Shown piece by piece: positions 17,617 through 25,722 of a DNA stretch of 56,406 bases. Source of the stretch: CALFVT01 sp964513675. Lineage in GTDB: Bacteria > Pseudomonadota > Alphaproteobacteria > Caulobacterales > Maricaulaceae. A program made the translations under genes and the position numbers. Where the stretch lies: contig CAZEOD010000015.1 of assembly GCA_964513675.1 (NCBI GenBank), forward strand, positions 1 to 56,406. Reading direction: 5' to 3'. The notes beneath the pieces are model-generated. The model searched no databases. It saw only the letters and a program-made list of their open reading frames with translations, and had not been told where the DNA came from. Within the stretch, counting starts at the first letter, position 1. Each line of letters begins with the position of its first letter.

Positions 17617-18488
17617 GTTTTCTGTCCTCTTAGATGGGGCTGTAGCCGTAAACGCTCATCACGAGCTTCTGTCATTAGCGCTGTGAGCGCCTTTGAATTA
17701 TCGCTCTCAATCGCTGTGCGGTAATCCGCGAGAAGTGTTTCAAGGCTATTTAATTGCGTGAGTATATTATGTTTATTTTCCATCAAAATGTCATGCCACA
17801 TAATGGGATCAGAGGCGGCAATACGGGTGAAATCACGATAGCCGCCGCCGGTTAAATCCTGATAATCCACTGCGCCGTTATTTCCGCGCGCAGCCAGATT
17901 GACAAAGGCAAAGGCTAAAAGATGCGGCAGGTGAGAGGCATATCCCATAAGGCGGTCATGTTCCTCCGCGTTGTCCATAACGAGAAGCCGTGCGCCGAGG
18001 CTTGCGTAAAAATCCGACGCGGCCTCTATATGGCGCGCTCCTGCGGCGTCGGGCGGCGTCAGGATAACCAGCTTGTCGTCCAATAGCGTTTCAAGCCCAT
18101 GTTCAGGCCCCGAGACTTCACGGCCTGCCATGGGATGTGCGGGGATGAAGCGGTCAAACTCAGGGTGCTCGCGCTCTAGTAGCGCGGTTAAACGCGCTTT
18201 CGTGGAGCCAACATCAGTGAGGCGCGTTTGTGGCCCCGCGAGGGCTATAACGCGGCCCAGCACGCCGAGGTTGACGGCGACGGGCGCGGCTAGAATAATC
18301 CAGTCACTATCCGGCGTGATCGCGTCTATATCGGCGGCGACATCATCGGCCAGCTTTAAATCTATAGCTGTTTTCAAAACGCTTTCAGATGGATCAATCG
18401 CTGTGATATGGACAGAGCGATCCCTTCGTTTTGCCGCGCGGGCTATGGATGAGCCCAGCAATCCAAATCCGATAATGACAAGCTTCAT
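17613..18488 (-). CDS. tyrC: Prephenate/arogenate dehydrogenase (TyrA-type)
   Basis: This enzyme makes the tyrosine precursor from prephenate or arogenate with NAD(P). The N-terminal Rossmann motif is VIIGFGLLGSSIARA, DVGSTKARL follows, HPMAGREVSGPEHG is the catalytic His region, and LTGGGYRDFTRIAASDP is the helical domain signature. It is 291 residues, with no chorismate mutase or ACT domain. Substrate preference (prephenate against arogenate, so tyrA against tyrC naming) cannot be read from sequence. It starts 6 bases after an unknown gene and overlaps pheA by 4 bases. Confidence 0.92.
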   Translation of the reverse strand: MKLVIIGFGLLGSSIARAAKRRDRSVHITAIDPSESVLKTAIDLKLADDVAADIDAITPDSDWIILAAPVAVNLGVLGRVIALAGPQTRLTDVGSTKARLTALLEREHPEFDRFIPAHPMAGREVSGPEHGLETLLDDKLVILTPPDAAGARHIEAASDFYASLGARLLVMDNAEEHDRLMGYASHLPHLLAFAFVNLAARGNNGAVDYQDLTGGGYRDFTRIAASDPIMWHDILMENKHNILTQLNSLETLLADYRTAIESDNSKALTALMTEARDERLRLQPHLRGQKT

Positions 18489-18494
18489 CAGAGC

Positions 18495-19316
18495 CTAGCT
18501 TAGAAAAGGTTTTTGTGCATCCATCGCCGGATATTGGCGCATGAAATTAAGATCATAAAGATGTTTTGATGCGGGGGTGAAGGAGCTGCGAAAGGCATCA
18601 ATATCGGTAAAGTTCATATCAAGCTGGACAACATTTCGGTCTTTTGTTGTGCGGATGATAACGCGGTCAAAATCTGACACTTGATCGAAATATACCGGCA
18701 CAGATAGCTCTCCGCATTGCAGCGTGCTGCGCAAAGATGAACTTTGCTGTAAATCAAAAGGTTTAAAGCGTTCATCGGCATCAAAGACATGGCCAATAGC
18801 AATACTGGCTTCTGCGACTTCAAGGTCTTTGGAGGATAGCACCTGACTTGAACAGGTCTTCAGAAAATTCTCGACATCGGCAAAGCGGGTCATGCCGGTG
18901 ATATTATTGTGGCCCTCAAGGCCCAAAGTTTCGCACCATGTATTGACATGGTTAAAGGCCGCATAGCCCCCTGTCAGGAGGGCGCGAAGATAATTTGTCG
19001 TGGCATAGGATTGAATATCATTAAACCGCTCTCCCGCGCCGACAATGTCGATCAATTTGACAACCCGTCCGGAGCTACTGCCCATGAGCAAATAATTCGT
19101 CAGCAGCACGGATGACAACATAACATCCAATGTGTCTTGAGAGGTCTCGTTTAATTGGCAGCGTGCGAGCAAAAGTCTTGCGCGTCCATCTTTGACAGCC
19201 GCTAAATCTTGCGACAATTTCTCATGTTCACCTTCCGCGAAACTATTCGGACGGTAAGATAATTCAACATTGGCCGGCATGGCGATGATCCTTAAAAATG
19301 AAACGGTCTTTCGCAT
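18495..19316 (-). CDS. Hypothetical protein at the head of the aromatic amino acid operon
   Basis: I do not recognise this 273-residue protein. It has no clear signal peptide, membrane helix or known motif. It is mixed alpha/beta in appearance, with helical stretches (QDTLDVMLSSVLLTNYLL and the NYLRALLTGGYAAFN region) and a more strand-rich C-terminal third. Two starts are possible: the ATG at 19316 (AGGA 7 bases upstream) and the ATG at 19280 (AAGGA 8 bases upstream); the second would give 261 residues. It ends 6 bases before tyrC, so it is probably co-transcribed with tyrC-pheA-SDR-pyrF. A divergent gene starts at 19414. Confidence 0.7.
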   Translation of the reverse strand: MRKTVSFLRIIAMPANVELSYRPNSFAEGEHEKLSQDLAAVKDGRARLLLARCQLNETSQDTLDVMLSSVLLTNYLLMGSSSGRVVKLIDIVGAGERFNDIQSYATTNYLRALLTGGYAAFNHVNTWCETLGLEGHNNITGMTRFADVENFLKTCSSQVLSSKDLEVAEASIAIGHVFDADERFKPFDLQQSSSLRSTLQCGELSVPVYFDQVSDFDRVIIRTTKDRNVVQLDMNFTDIDAFRSSFTPASKHLYDLNFMRQYPAMDAQKPFLS

Positions 19317-19413
19317 AGGCTATTCCTGCCGTGAGGACAAGCCTATCGCTCTGAATCTTGGGGGCTTGACCTTATAATTATCCCTCCGCATAAATGAAGC
19401 GGGAGCGCTCATC

Positions 19414-20070
19414 ATGACGAATAAGAACATAAACAGCCTTGCGGCCTCTATCATGTCGCTGACAGCTGCGATTGGCGCGATATTTTTTGGCCCTTGGATT
19501 GAAACCATGCCTGCGATGGTAAAGGCGGTCGCGGCAATTTTAACCTCAGCGGGGCTTTTCGGTGTTTTTCGGGTGTTTCAAAGCGGCCTTGCAAAATGGC
19601 GCTACCGCAAGCTTTTAGGCAGATGGTATTACTCCACTGTGCCCTATGCTAACTCCTCTTTTAAAGATGCCAATTTCGCGGTGATGGATTTTTTTATCGC
19701 GGATGATGGGGCTTTAGCCTATAAAGTTGAGACTTATCCGAGCCGTAAGGGGCTGGAAGTTCCTGGCTCTGAAATGAGCCGTGGTCAGGCCACGAGCCGC
19801 GCCTGCCGCTATGACGATCTTAAAAAATCTATTGATATCGTCTTTGCTTATAAGACCTCTTGCGAAACGGCGGGACATTCGCGCGATGGACGATTATCGC
19901 TTCGTTTTGTTCACGGGGGGCATATTGAGGGGGATTGGACGAGTGAAATTCGAGCTCATTCCGATGATAGTCAAGACGCCAACCGCGTCATTTCTACGGG
20001 ATGGATGGTAGCGGCGCGGCCAAAAGATTTTTTCAAAATTATCGACGCGAAAGAGGCCGTTTCTTCTTAG
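19414..20070 (+). CDS. Two-transmembrane protein with a beta-rich C-terminal domain (Cap15-like candidate)
   Basis: The 218-residue protein begins with two hydrophobic helices (about residues 10-27 and 33-53), then a short basic stretch (KWRYRKLLGRWYYS) and a domain of about 150 residues that reads as alternating beta-strands: GRWYYSTVPY, AVMDFFIADDGALAYKVETY, SIDIVFAYKTS, GRLSLRFVHGGHIEGDW. This layout resembles the 2TM plus minimal beta-barrel proteins known as Cap15/S-2TMbeta, effectors in some CBASS systems. No CD-NTase or other CBASS gene is adjacent, so the likeness is only a hypothesis from shape. It stands alone between divergent and convergent neighbours. Confidence 0.6.
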   Translation: MTNKNINSLAASIMSLTAAIGAIFFGPWIETMPAMVKAVAAILTSAGLFGVFRVFQSGLAKWRYRKLLGRWYYSTVPYANSSFKDANFAVMDFFIADDGALAYKVETYPSRKGLEVPGSEMSRGQATSRACRYDDLKKSIDIVFAYKTSCETAGHSRDGRLSLRFVHGGHIEGDWTSEIRAHSDDSQDANRVISTGWMVAARPKDFFKIIDAKEAVSS

Positions 20071-20073
20071 TTT

Positions 20074-20107
20074 GAGGCGCTGAGGCGCTGAGGCGCTGCG
20101 TAGCGCC
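20074..20107. repeat. Three 8-base tandem repeats ending in a hairpin
   Basis: GAGGCGCT occurs three times in a row at 20074-20097, directly after the stop of the 2TM gene. The last copy forms a hairpin, GGCGCT-gcgt-AGCGCC (20092-20107). It lies between two converging genes and could act as a weak terminator, but no T-run follows on either strand. Confidence 0.6.
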
Positions 20108-20117
20108 GGGCTGCGGA

Positions 20118-21557
20118 TTATGCCTCGCCTTTTTTATCGCTATCTTTATGACGGCGTAACGTCACGGTGAAGACGGTTCCGCTTGGGCTTGTCCGCTCTA
20201 GCCGCAAATCGCCGCCTTGTTCCTGCGCCAGTTCTTTGGCGATGGTTAAGCCCAGGCCCGTACTGCCGCGGCCACCGCCGGATGCAAAGGCGCGAAATAA
20301 ATTTTCCTTAGCCTTATCAGGTAGTCCCCCTGCCGTATCTGCAACATGAATTTCAACATAATCCTCAGCAATATCGACATAAACCCGTAGAAGCCGTTCG
20401 GCATTATCATCCGTTAGCGCGGCCATAGCCTGCGCCGCATTACGCATAAGATTATGGAAAATTCGGTAAGTATGATCGCTGTCTATTTCGACTTGCAGGT
20501 CACTGGCGACATCATTCATGAAGCTGATTTTACGCGGGCCTGTGCCAAAATTAGGCAGCACATCACCCGCCACTTCACCGAGCAAAAATGAAATCCGCAT
20601 TGCCTCGCGTTTAGCGGGCACTTGCTCGGGATTAGAAAAATTAAGCACATCGCGCGTCAGTTTAACGCCGCGATCAATCGCGCGTGTTAAGCGGTCGCCC
20701 ATTCGCGCGATTTTAGGGTCTTCAACGGTCGTCAGGCGATCCGAAACTAGCATAGCCGAGGTTAAAACATTACGCAGATCATGATTAATTTTAGCCACAG
20801 CAAGCCCCAGCGTTGCGAGGCGTTGTTTTTGTTTTAAGGATCCGCGTAGACTTTGTTTCATATCAGAAAAAGCGCGTTCCAGATCCCCAATTTCATCCCT
20901 GCGTTGAGACGGCTTTCTATCAGGAATAGATTTTTCCGGATCATTTTGGAACTGCGTCACGTTTTTCGCTAAGGTCTGTACGGGGCGTATAATCATATAT
21001 GACATTGTCAAATAAATCAGGCTGCCTGTTATGATAGCGATGGCAAGGGATAGGAAGAAAATATTCTTGAAATAATCGCGGAGCGCCATTTTAAGATTAC
21101 TGCGCGGGATAATAACTTCAATATTACCGTCTACGGGAAGACTGGCCTTGCCCACCACGCGGTAATAGCCATCATCTGGCCCAAAGAAGGTTTTGAAAAA
21201 ATCTCTGAATTTTGGAAAATTATCTGTTTCCGCTATATCAATAAGCTCAAGCGGGCCGTCATCTGTCGGCGGGTTACCCAGCAAAACTTGGCTCATTCCG
21301 TCATGACGTTCCGACGCCATGATAATGTCGGTGTCTTGCATGAAGCGTGTCGTCAGGACTTCGCTGGCTTGAAAATTATCTACGCCGATAAGGGCTAAAT
21401 TAAGAATATCGACCTGATTTACTCGCTCTTCTAGCCAATTTTCGCGGTGAAGTGCAGCGGATGGGACAAAAATGACAAGCTCCGCCAACATGACGAAACC
21501 AATCGTCATGAGAAGAAGCTTGCCGGATAGCCGACGATGACTCAAAGGGCCTAACAT
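20118..21557 (-). CDS. Sensor histidine kinase (HAMP, HisKA, HATPase)
   Basis: This 479-residue inner membrane kinase has an N-terminal membrane helix (about residues 13-31), a periplasmic sensor region, a second helix near residue 155-176, a HAMP domain and an H-box INHDLRNVLTSAML carrying the phospho-accepting His. The catalytic domain shows FHNLMRNAAQAM (N box), DTAGGLPD (G1) and GSTGLGLTIAKEL (G2). No response regulator gene is nearby, so the partner is elsewhere. It starts 22 bases after the flavoprotein gene and is probably the last gene of the DUF547-TVP38-flavoprotein-kinase operon, which suggests it senses something linked to those genes' activity. Confidence 0.92.
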   Translation of the reverse strand: MLGPLSHRRLSGKLLLMTIGFVMLAELVIFVPSAALHRENWLEERVNQVDILNLALIGVDNFQASEVLTTRFMQDTDIIMASERHDGMSQVLLGNPPTDDGPLELIDIAETDNFPKFRDFFKTFFGPDDGYYRVVGKASLPVDGNIEVIIPRSNLKMALRDYFKNIFFLSLAIAIITGSLIYLTMSYMIIRPVQTLAKNVTQFQNDPEKSIPDRKPSQRRDEIGDLERAFSDMKQSLRGSLKQKQRLATLGLAVAKINHDLRNVLTSAMLVSDRLTTVEDPKIARMGDRLTRAIDRGVKLTRDVLNFSNPEQVPAKREAMRISFLLGEVAGDVLPNFGTGPRKISFMNDVASDLQVEIDSDHTYRIFHNLMRNAAQAMAALTDDNAERLLRVYVDIAEDYVEIHVADTAGGLPDKAKENLFRAFASGGGRGSTGLGLTIAKELAQEQGGDLRLERTSPSGTVFTVTLRRHKDSDKKGEA

Positions 21558-21579
21558 AGCGGCTCTTTAGACATTTATC

Positions 21580-23013
21580 CTAATGGAAGCGAGTCCAAAG
21601 TCGGGCGAGTTTTTTGAACTTACTGCCCTCTCCAAAGAGCATTTCCGTGTAATATGAACTTGCGGCGCGTTTGACCGCTTCGGAGCGTGTTGGATAGGGC
21701 GAGATAATCTGCGACAAGCCGCTGATTTTGACTTTATTGGCCATAGCGACAGAAACCATATGGATCATTTCTCCCGCATGGGGGCCAACAATAGACGCGC
21801 CGAGGATTTTACCTTTCTTGCCGCAGATAATTTTTACGGCACCGTCGGTTGTGAGTTCCGCGATGGAGCGGTCATTTTCTTCCATCTCCCAATGTACAGC
21901 GCGGTCAAACGTGCCAGCCTCGCGGGCTTGCGCTTCTGTCATGCCAATACTGGCCAGTTCAGGCTCAGCGTAAATGACGGCGGGCATGCGGTCTGTTGTG
22001 CCTTTTACATTCATACCCGGAGGGGTGAAGTAGAAGTTTTTAGAGATTTGACCGGCGTGGAAGTTGGCCGCATGTGTCAGGCCGCCTTTACCGGAAACAT
22101 CACCAATCGCCCAAACTTTCTTATTGGTCGTTTTAAGGTAGTCATCAGTTTTAATGCCGCCGCGGCCATGTTCAATGCCGGCCGCGTCAAGGTTAAGCCC
22201 GTCCATAACAGGGCGGCGTCCAGCAGCGACTAAAAGGTGGGAGCCTTTAACTTCTTCGCCGCCTTCAAGGACAATCGTTACGCTTGTCTTGGTCGATTTG
22301 ATTTCTTTAATGCTTGACGGAGCGCGGAAGGTCACGCCTTCGCTCTCAAGCGATTTGACTAAAATCTCGGCATGTTCGGGTTCGCTACGGCCCAAAGGCG
22401 TTGCCATATCAAAGATCGTAACATCGGAGCCAAAGCGGCGGAACGCTTGGCCAAGCTCAAGACCAATCGGGCCAGAGCCAATAACGAGAAGATGTTTCGG
22501 TAATTTATTGACCGAGAAAATTGTCTCATTGGTCAGGTAATCAACTGTGTCCAGTCCCGGAATTGGCGGCGCGGCAGCGCGGGAGCCTGTTGCGATAACA
22601 AAACGCTTTGCGCGGACTTCTGTTGTGTCGGATTCAACCGTATTCGCATCCTTAAAGCGGGCGCGTTCTGTGATGACTTGCGTGCCAAAACTTTCATAGC
22701 GCTCGACACTATCCACGGGTTCAATGGTTTTAATAACGCCGGCGATATGGGATTTTACCATTTCAAAGTCGATTTCAGGCTCGGCGACTTTAATGCCAAA
22801 TTTTGCGCCAGTACGGAAAGCTTGGGCATGTTTACCCGCTGCAATAATGGCTTTGGACGGGACGCAGCCGTGATTAAGACAATCACCGCCCATTTTATCT
22901 GCTTCAAACAGAACAACGTTAAGGTCGAGATTAGCGGCCACCCATGCGAGTGATAATCCACCTGAACCTGCGCCGATTACGCATAAATCTACATCATATT
23001 GTGTCTTGGCCAT
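21580..23013 (-). CDS. FAD-dependent pyridine nucleotide-disulfide oxidoreductase (MerA-like)
   Basis: This class I flavin reductase has an FAD-binding motif CVIGAGSGGLSLA, the redox-active pair GGDCLNHGCVPSK, an NAD(P)-binding motif VIGSGPIGLELGQAF and a C-terminal dimer domain. The usual catalytic His-Pro-Thr of dihydrolipoamide dehydrogenase is replaced: the region reads SPYPTRSE, with Tyr at the His position, as in mercuric-reductase-like proteins. It lacks an N-terminal metal-binding domain. The start at 23013 has a well-placed GAGAGG; an earlier in-frame ATG is 18 bases upstream. It is in an operon with TVP38 and DUF547 genes, a recurring bacterial set of unknown substrate. At 477 residues it is of normal size. 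Confidence 0.9.
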   Translation of the reverse strand: MAKTQYDVDLCVIGAGSGGLSLAWVAANLDLNVVLFEADKMGGDCLNHGCVPSKAIIAAGKHAQAFRTGAKFGIKVAEPEIDFEMVKSHIAGVIKTIEPVDSVERYESFGTQVITERARFKDANTVESDTTEVRAKRFVIATGSRAAAPPIPGLDTVDYLTNETIFSVNKLPKHLLVIGSGPIGLELGQAFRRFGSDVTIFDMATPLGRSEPEHAEILVKSLESEGVTFRAPSSIKEIKSTKTSVTIVLEGGEEVKGSHLLVAAGRRPVMDGLNLDAAGIEHGRGGIKTDDYLKTTNKKVWAIGDVSGKGGLTHAANFHAGQISKNFYFTPPGMNVKGTTDRMPAVIYAEPELASIGMTEAQAREAGTFDRAVHWEMEENDRSIAELTTDGAVKIICGKKGKILGASIVGPHAGEMIHMVSVAMANKVKISGLSQIISPYPTRSEAVKRAASSYYTEMLFGEGSKFKKLARLWTRFH

Positions 23014-23126
23014 GAGAGCCCTCTCTTTCATTTTTCATGTCGGGGCGTAAGGGCCGTCACATTGCGGCCACCCCCTTTAATCTTGAAGGTGAAAGGCCCG
23101 CGATAACCGGCCTTTCACAAATCTAT

Positions 23127-23900
23127 TTAAGCGTCTAAAGCGCTCTGCACCTGAGGTGTTTTCTTGATGAATTTTTTATAAGCAATCGGAATAAGAGCGA
23201 CAGCTACGAGCATCCCAAAGGCGGGTAACATATTGACGAAGGTTGCCCCCATCAGGTCTGCGACATTAACGTCTTTTGAATTGGCTCCTGCGTCTTGAAG
23301 TGTTTTTCTTAATCCATCACCAATCAAAGAATAAGCAATGGTTCCGGGCATGATTCCAAAGGCTGTGGTAATCAAATAGTCGCGGAATTTAGCCCCTAAT
23401 AGCGCCGGCGCAATATTGGCGACAGCAAAGGGGAAAACGGGAATTAGGCGCAAAGTGAACAAATATGAAAAGGGACTTTCATTATATTCTTTTTCCATTT
23501 TCGCGACGAAAGGGCCGGCAACACCTTTTAACGTATCTTGCAAAGATGTCTTGGCCGCAAGGAATAGCGCACAGGCGCCAATCGTTGCGCCGATAATAAC
23601 GGCAGGCGCGCCGACATAGATGCCAAATAAAAACCCGCTCGCGACTGTTAAGATACTGGCCGGAAGCATAAAGACGGTCAGTATAGCGTATAGGGCGATG
23701 AAACCGATGAGGACGAGAAGAAAATTATTACTTACTAAATTTTGTAAATAATCCGCATTTTCGACAAGAAGCTGCGGGTTCAGATATTTTGTCCAGCCCA
23801 TAAAATAGGCAACACCAAACCCGAGCGCGATTACGATAAGCGGTAAGAATTTTTTTAATGTTGATGGCTTTTTGGCCGTGTCATTTGAAATGTCAGTCAT
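23127..23900 (-). CDS. TVP38/TMEM64 family membrane protein
   Basis: This 257-residue inner membrane protein of the SNARE-associated/DedA-like TVP38 family has about six hydrophobic segments. The central hallmark is seen in VASGFLFGIYVGAPAVIIGATIGA, followed by FTLRLIPVFPFAVANIAPALLG, including the conserved Arg and Phe-Pro-Phe. The N-terminus has one helix before the core. The family's molecular role is unclear; lipid scrambling or export is suggested for relatives. It sits between the DUF547 gene (33 bases) and the flavoprotein gene, supporting a shared function. Confidence 0.9.
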   Translation of the reverse strand: MTDISNDTAKKPSTLKKFLPLIVIALGFGVAYFMGWTKYLNPQLLVENADYLQNLVSNNFLLVLIGFIALYAILTVFMLPASILTVASGFLFGIYVGAPAVIIGATIGACALFLAAKTSLQDTLKGVAGPFVAKMEKEYNESPFSYLFTLRLIPVFPFAVANIAPALLGAKFRDYLITTAFGIMPGTIAYSLIGDGLRKTLQDAGANSKDVNVADLMGATFVNMLPAFGMLVAVALIPIAYKKFIKKTPQVQSALDA

Positions 23901-23933
23901 GATAAATCTCTTTTTTATTGAAAGGAGCGGGGT

Positions 23934-24749
23934 CTACTCGTTAAGATCCCAGTCATATTCAAATCCTCTTATTTTTGCGCCGCCGTCAATGGCTGCTGCG
24001 AGTTCGGGGCCGGCATATTGACGAATATGTTGGACAACACCGTCTTTACTGCCACCAAAGTCGCTTTGGAACCATTTATAGATGGAGGAGACCTGTAACC
24101 CTTTTTTTGTGATCCGTACACCACGTTCTGAATTGACAAAGGTTTCTGCCGCCGCTTTGCGGTCAGCCTCTAATGTGTCGGCATGCCATAAGCCGTCTTT
24201 CAGGTTCGGACATCCAACAGAGGCGCAATTCACCATATAATGAATAAGCGGGGAGGGGTATTTTTTCCGCATTGTACCATGTTCGATATCGTCAAGGCTC
24301 ATCTCTGTACCGTTGACCGTGACGCGGTTTTCTTTCCATGGGCCTATTGAAAAGCCAGAGCGAATTTTACGGATAGAACTCACTGGATAATTATTGATAA
24401 TAACGTCAACTGTGACGGCGTTATAAAGATTGGCCCAATAGGCGAGCGCTTCATTTTCGCTCATTACGTCTGGATTTTTTGTTTCGAGATAAGCAATGTA
24501 ATCTTTTAAAAGCTTACGGTCATTTGTATTGGCTGTAAGGCCGGCGTAATCAAAGCGGGCAACACCTTGAGCGTCATTGGCTTTGACATAACCTTGTAGG
24601 GCTGCGTCCCAGCGGCCGACAAGCGCGCTATCTTCGACCGCAGCGGCCGGAGCGGCTGTCAGTGTTGAAACTGTACCTATAGTTCCCATGGCGACAAGGC
24701 CGGCTGCTAGCATTGACCCTGTTAATAATTTTCGTAAATTGCGTGTCAT
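23934..24749 (-). CDS. DUF547 domain-containing exported protein
   Basis: The 271-residue protein starts with a signal peptide (about residues 1-38, ending near APAAA) and then a DUF547 domain: ALAYWANLYNAVTVDVII, GPWKENRVTVNGTEMSLDDIEHGTMR and HYMVNCASVGCPNL are the family hallmarks. It is likely periplasmic. The function of DUF547 is not established. It is the first gene of the operon; a clear AGAGGA ribosome binding site precedes the ATG. Confidence 0.9.
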   Translation of the reverse strand: MTRNLRKLLTGSMLAAGLVAMGTIGTVSTLTAAPAAAVEDSALVGRWDAALQGYVKANDAQGVARFDYAGLTANTNDRKLLKDYIAYLETKNPDVMSENEALAYWANLYNAVTVDVIINNYPVSSIRKIRSGFSIGPWKENRVTVNGTEMSLDDIEHGTMRKKYPSPLIHYMVNCASVGCPNLKDGLWHADTLEADRKAAAETFVNSERGVRITKKGLQVSSIYKWFQSDFGGSKDGVVQHIRQYAGPELAAAIDGGAKIRGFEYDWDLNE

Positions 24750-25122
24750 TTGGTTTCCTCTTTAAAGCTGTCCCGCCAACGGTTAGGGACATGTGTTGCT
24801 AGCTTATTAGCACCCCCGCATTGAAAAAGCTTTTCACCCCTGTTCACAAAAGGTCGAGAACGAAGCGCGTTTTTTGTCGCAATTTCTTACGATTTCGTGA
24901 TGATTTCGCGATCACTGGCTATTTTAAGTCCGGATATTAAAGACGGGCTTGCGCCGTTATAATGCCGCTATAATAAAGACAGGCTTTATAAACGGCGTTG
25001 ATGACGAAAATTCAGACAGATTTTGTGAAAAGACATGAGAATCGCTTGACTTGTGCCTTTTGCCGCCGTAAGAGCCGCGCCTTAGTGGAATTTACCGTCA
25101 TCGCGCGGTCTTGGAGCCTATT
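24750..25122. other. Divergent intergenic region between the DUF547 operon and rpmH
   Basis: This 373-base stretch has no supported gene. It should hold the promoter of the DUF547-TVP38 operon (left) and that of rpmH-rnpA (right). A TTGACT hexamer lies at 25046-25051, 17 bases before TAAGAG at 25069-25074, and could be the rpmH promoter. The sequence near 24960-24990 is AT-rich with TATAAT-like words. I see no DnaA boxes that would mark an origin. Confidence 0.6.
25046..25074 (+). promoter_or_regulatory. Putative sigma-70-type promoter of rpmH
   Basis: TTGACT and TAAGAG are separated by 17 bases and end 48 bases before the rpmH ATG. Ribosomal protein L34 genes are strongly expressed, so a good -35 box is expected; the -10 box is only a fair match. 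Confidence 0.35.
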
Positions 25123-25257
25123 ATGAAACGTACATTTCAGCCATCCGAACTCGTTCGCAAGCGCCGTCACGGTTTTCGCTCTCGTATGGCCACAAAATCA
25201 GGTCGTCAGGTTTTGGCACGTCGCCGTGCTAAAGGCCGTAAAGTCCTGTCCGCTTAA
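25123..25257 (+). CDS. rpmH: Large ribosomal subunit protein bL34
   Basis: This 44-residue protein reads MKRTFQPSELVRKRRHGF at its start and ends GRKVLSA, which is the L34 signature with the RRxGF and R-A-K-G-R-K-x-LSA motifs. It sits directly upstream of rnpA, the usual bacterial order. Confidence 0.97.
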   Translation: MKRTFQPSELVRKRRHGFRSRMATKSGRQVLARRRAKGRKVLSA

Positions 25258-25279
25258 ACGCGATTTTACGGCAACTGCC

Positions 25280-25630
25280 GTGATAAATAAAGATAAGCGA
25301 CTCGGTCGGCTCACACGCCGCGCCGAGTTTTTATTTGTTCGCGAGGGCGCATATCGCGCCTTTGGCGGCCTTGTTGTGCAGGCCCGTGCGAATATAAATC
25401 ATAATGATATCCGCGTGGGGTTCACAGCCACAAAGAAAATCGGCAATGCAGTGGCACGAAATCGGGCCAAGCGCCGTTTGCGCGAAATTGCCCGCATGAT
25501 CCTGCCCGAGCTTGGAGTCGCAGGTTTTGACTATGTTTTTATCGCGCGGCAAGGCACAACGCGCCGAGAGTTTACGCAGCTTCTTGACGATGCCCGCCGC
25601 GCCTTGTTAAAGCTCGCGCCGAAAGAATAG
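25280..25630 (+). CDS. rnpA: Ribonuclease P protein component
   Basis: RnpA is the protein cofactor of RNase P, which matures tRNA 5' ends. The motif NAVARNRAKRRLRE is the hallmark RNR box, preceded by VGFTATKKIG and by RLTRRAEFLFV at the N-terminus. The frame is open to an ATG at 25226 inside rpmH, but the GTG at 25280 starts 22 bases after the rpmH stop and gives 116 residues, near the normal length. yidD, often found between rnpA and yidC, is absent: only 92 bases separate them. Confidence 0.93.
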   Translation: MINKDKRLGRLTRRAEFLFVREGAYRAFGGLVVQARANINHNDIRVGFTATKKIGNAVARNRAKRRLREIARMILPELGVAGFDYVFIARQGTTRREFTQLLDDARRALLKLAPKE

Positions 25631-25722
25631 TTATGCGCCTGATATTAGGTCTTATCATTCACGATATGATCGCTATATATCCTGCTCAATAGACGGTCAG
25701 TTAAAGAGGCGAGTTTTTCTCC

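Noticed and set aside
24800..24835. A TTAGCAC word that might be half of a CIRCE heat-shock operator
   Set aside because: The second inverted half (GAGTGCTAA) is missing.
25631..25722. A possible yidD gene between rnpA and yidC
   Set aside because: Only 92 bases separate the genes and no coding sequence of the yidD type is present.
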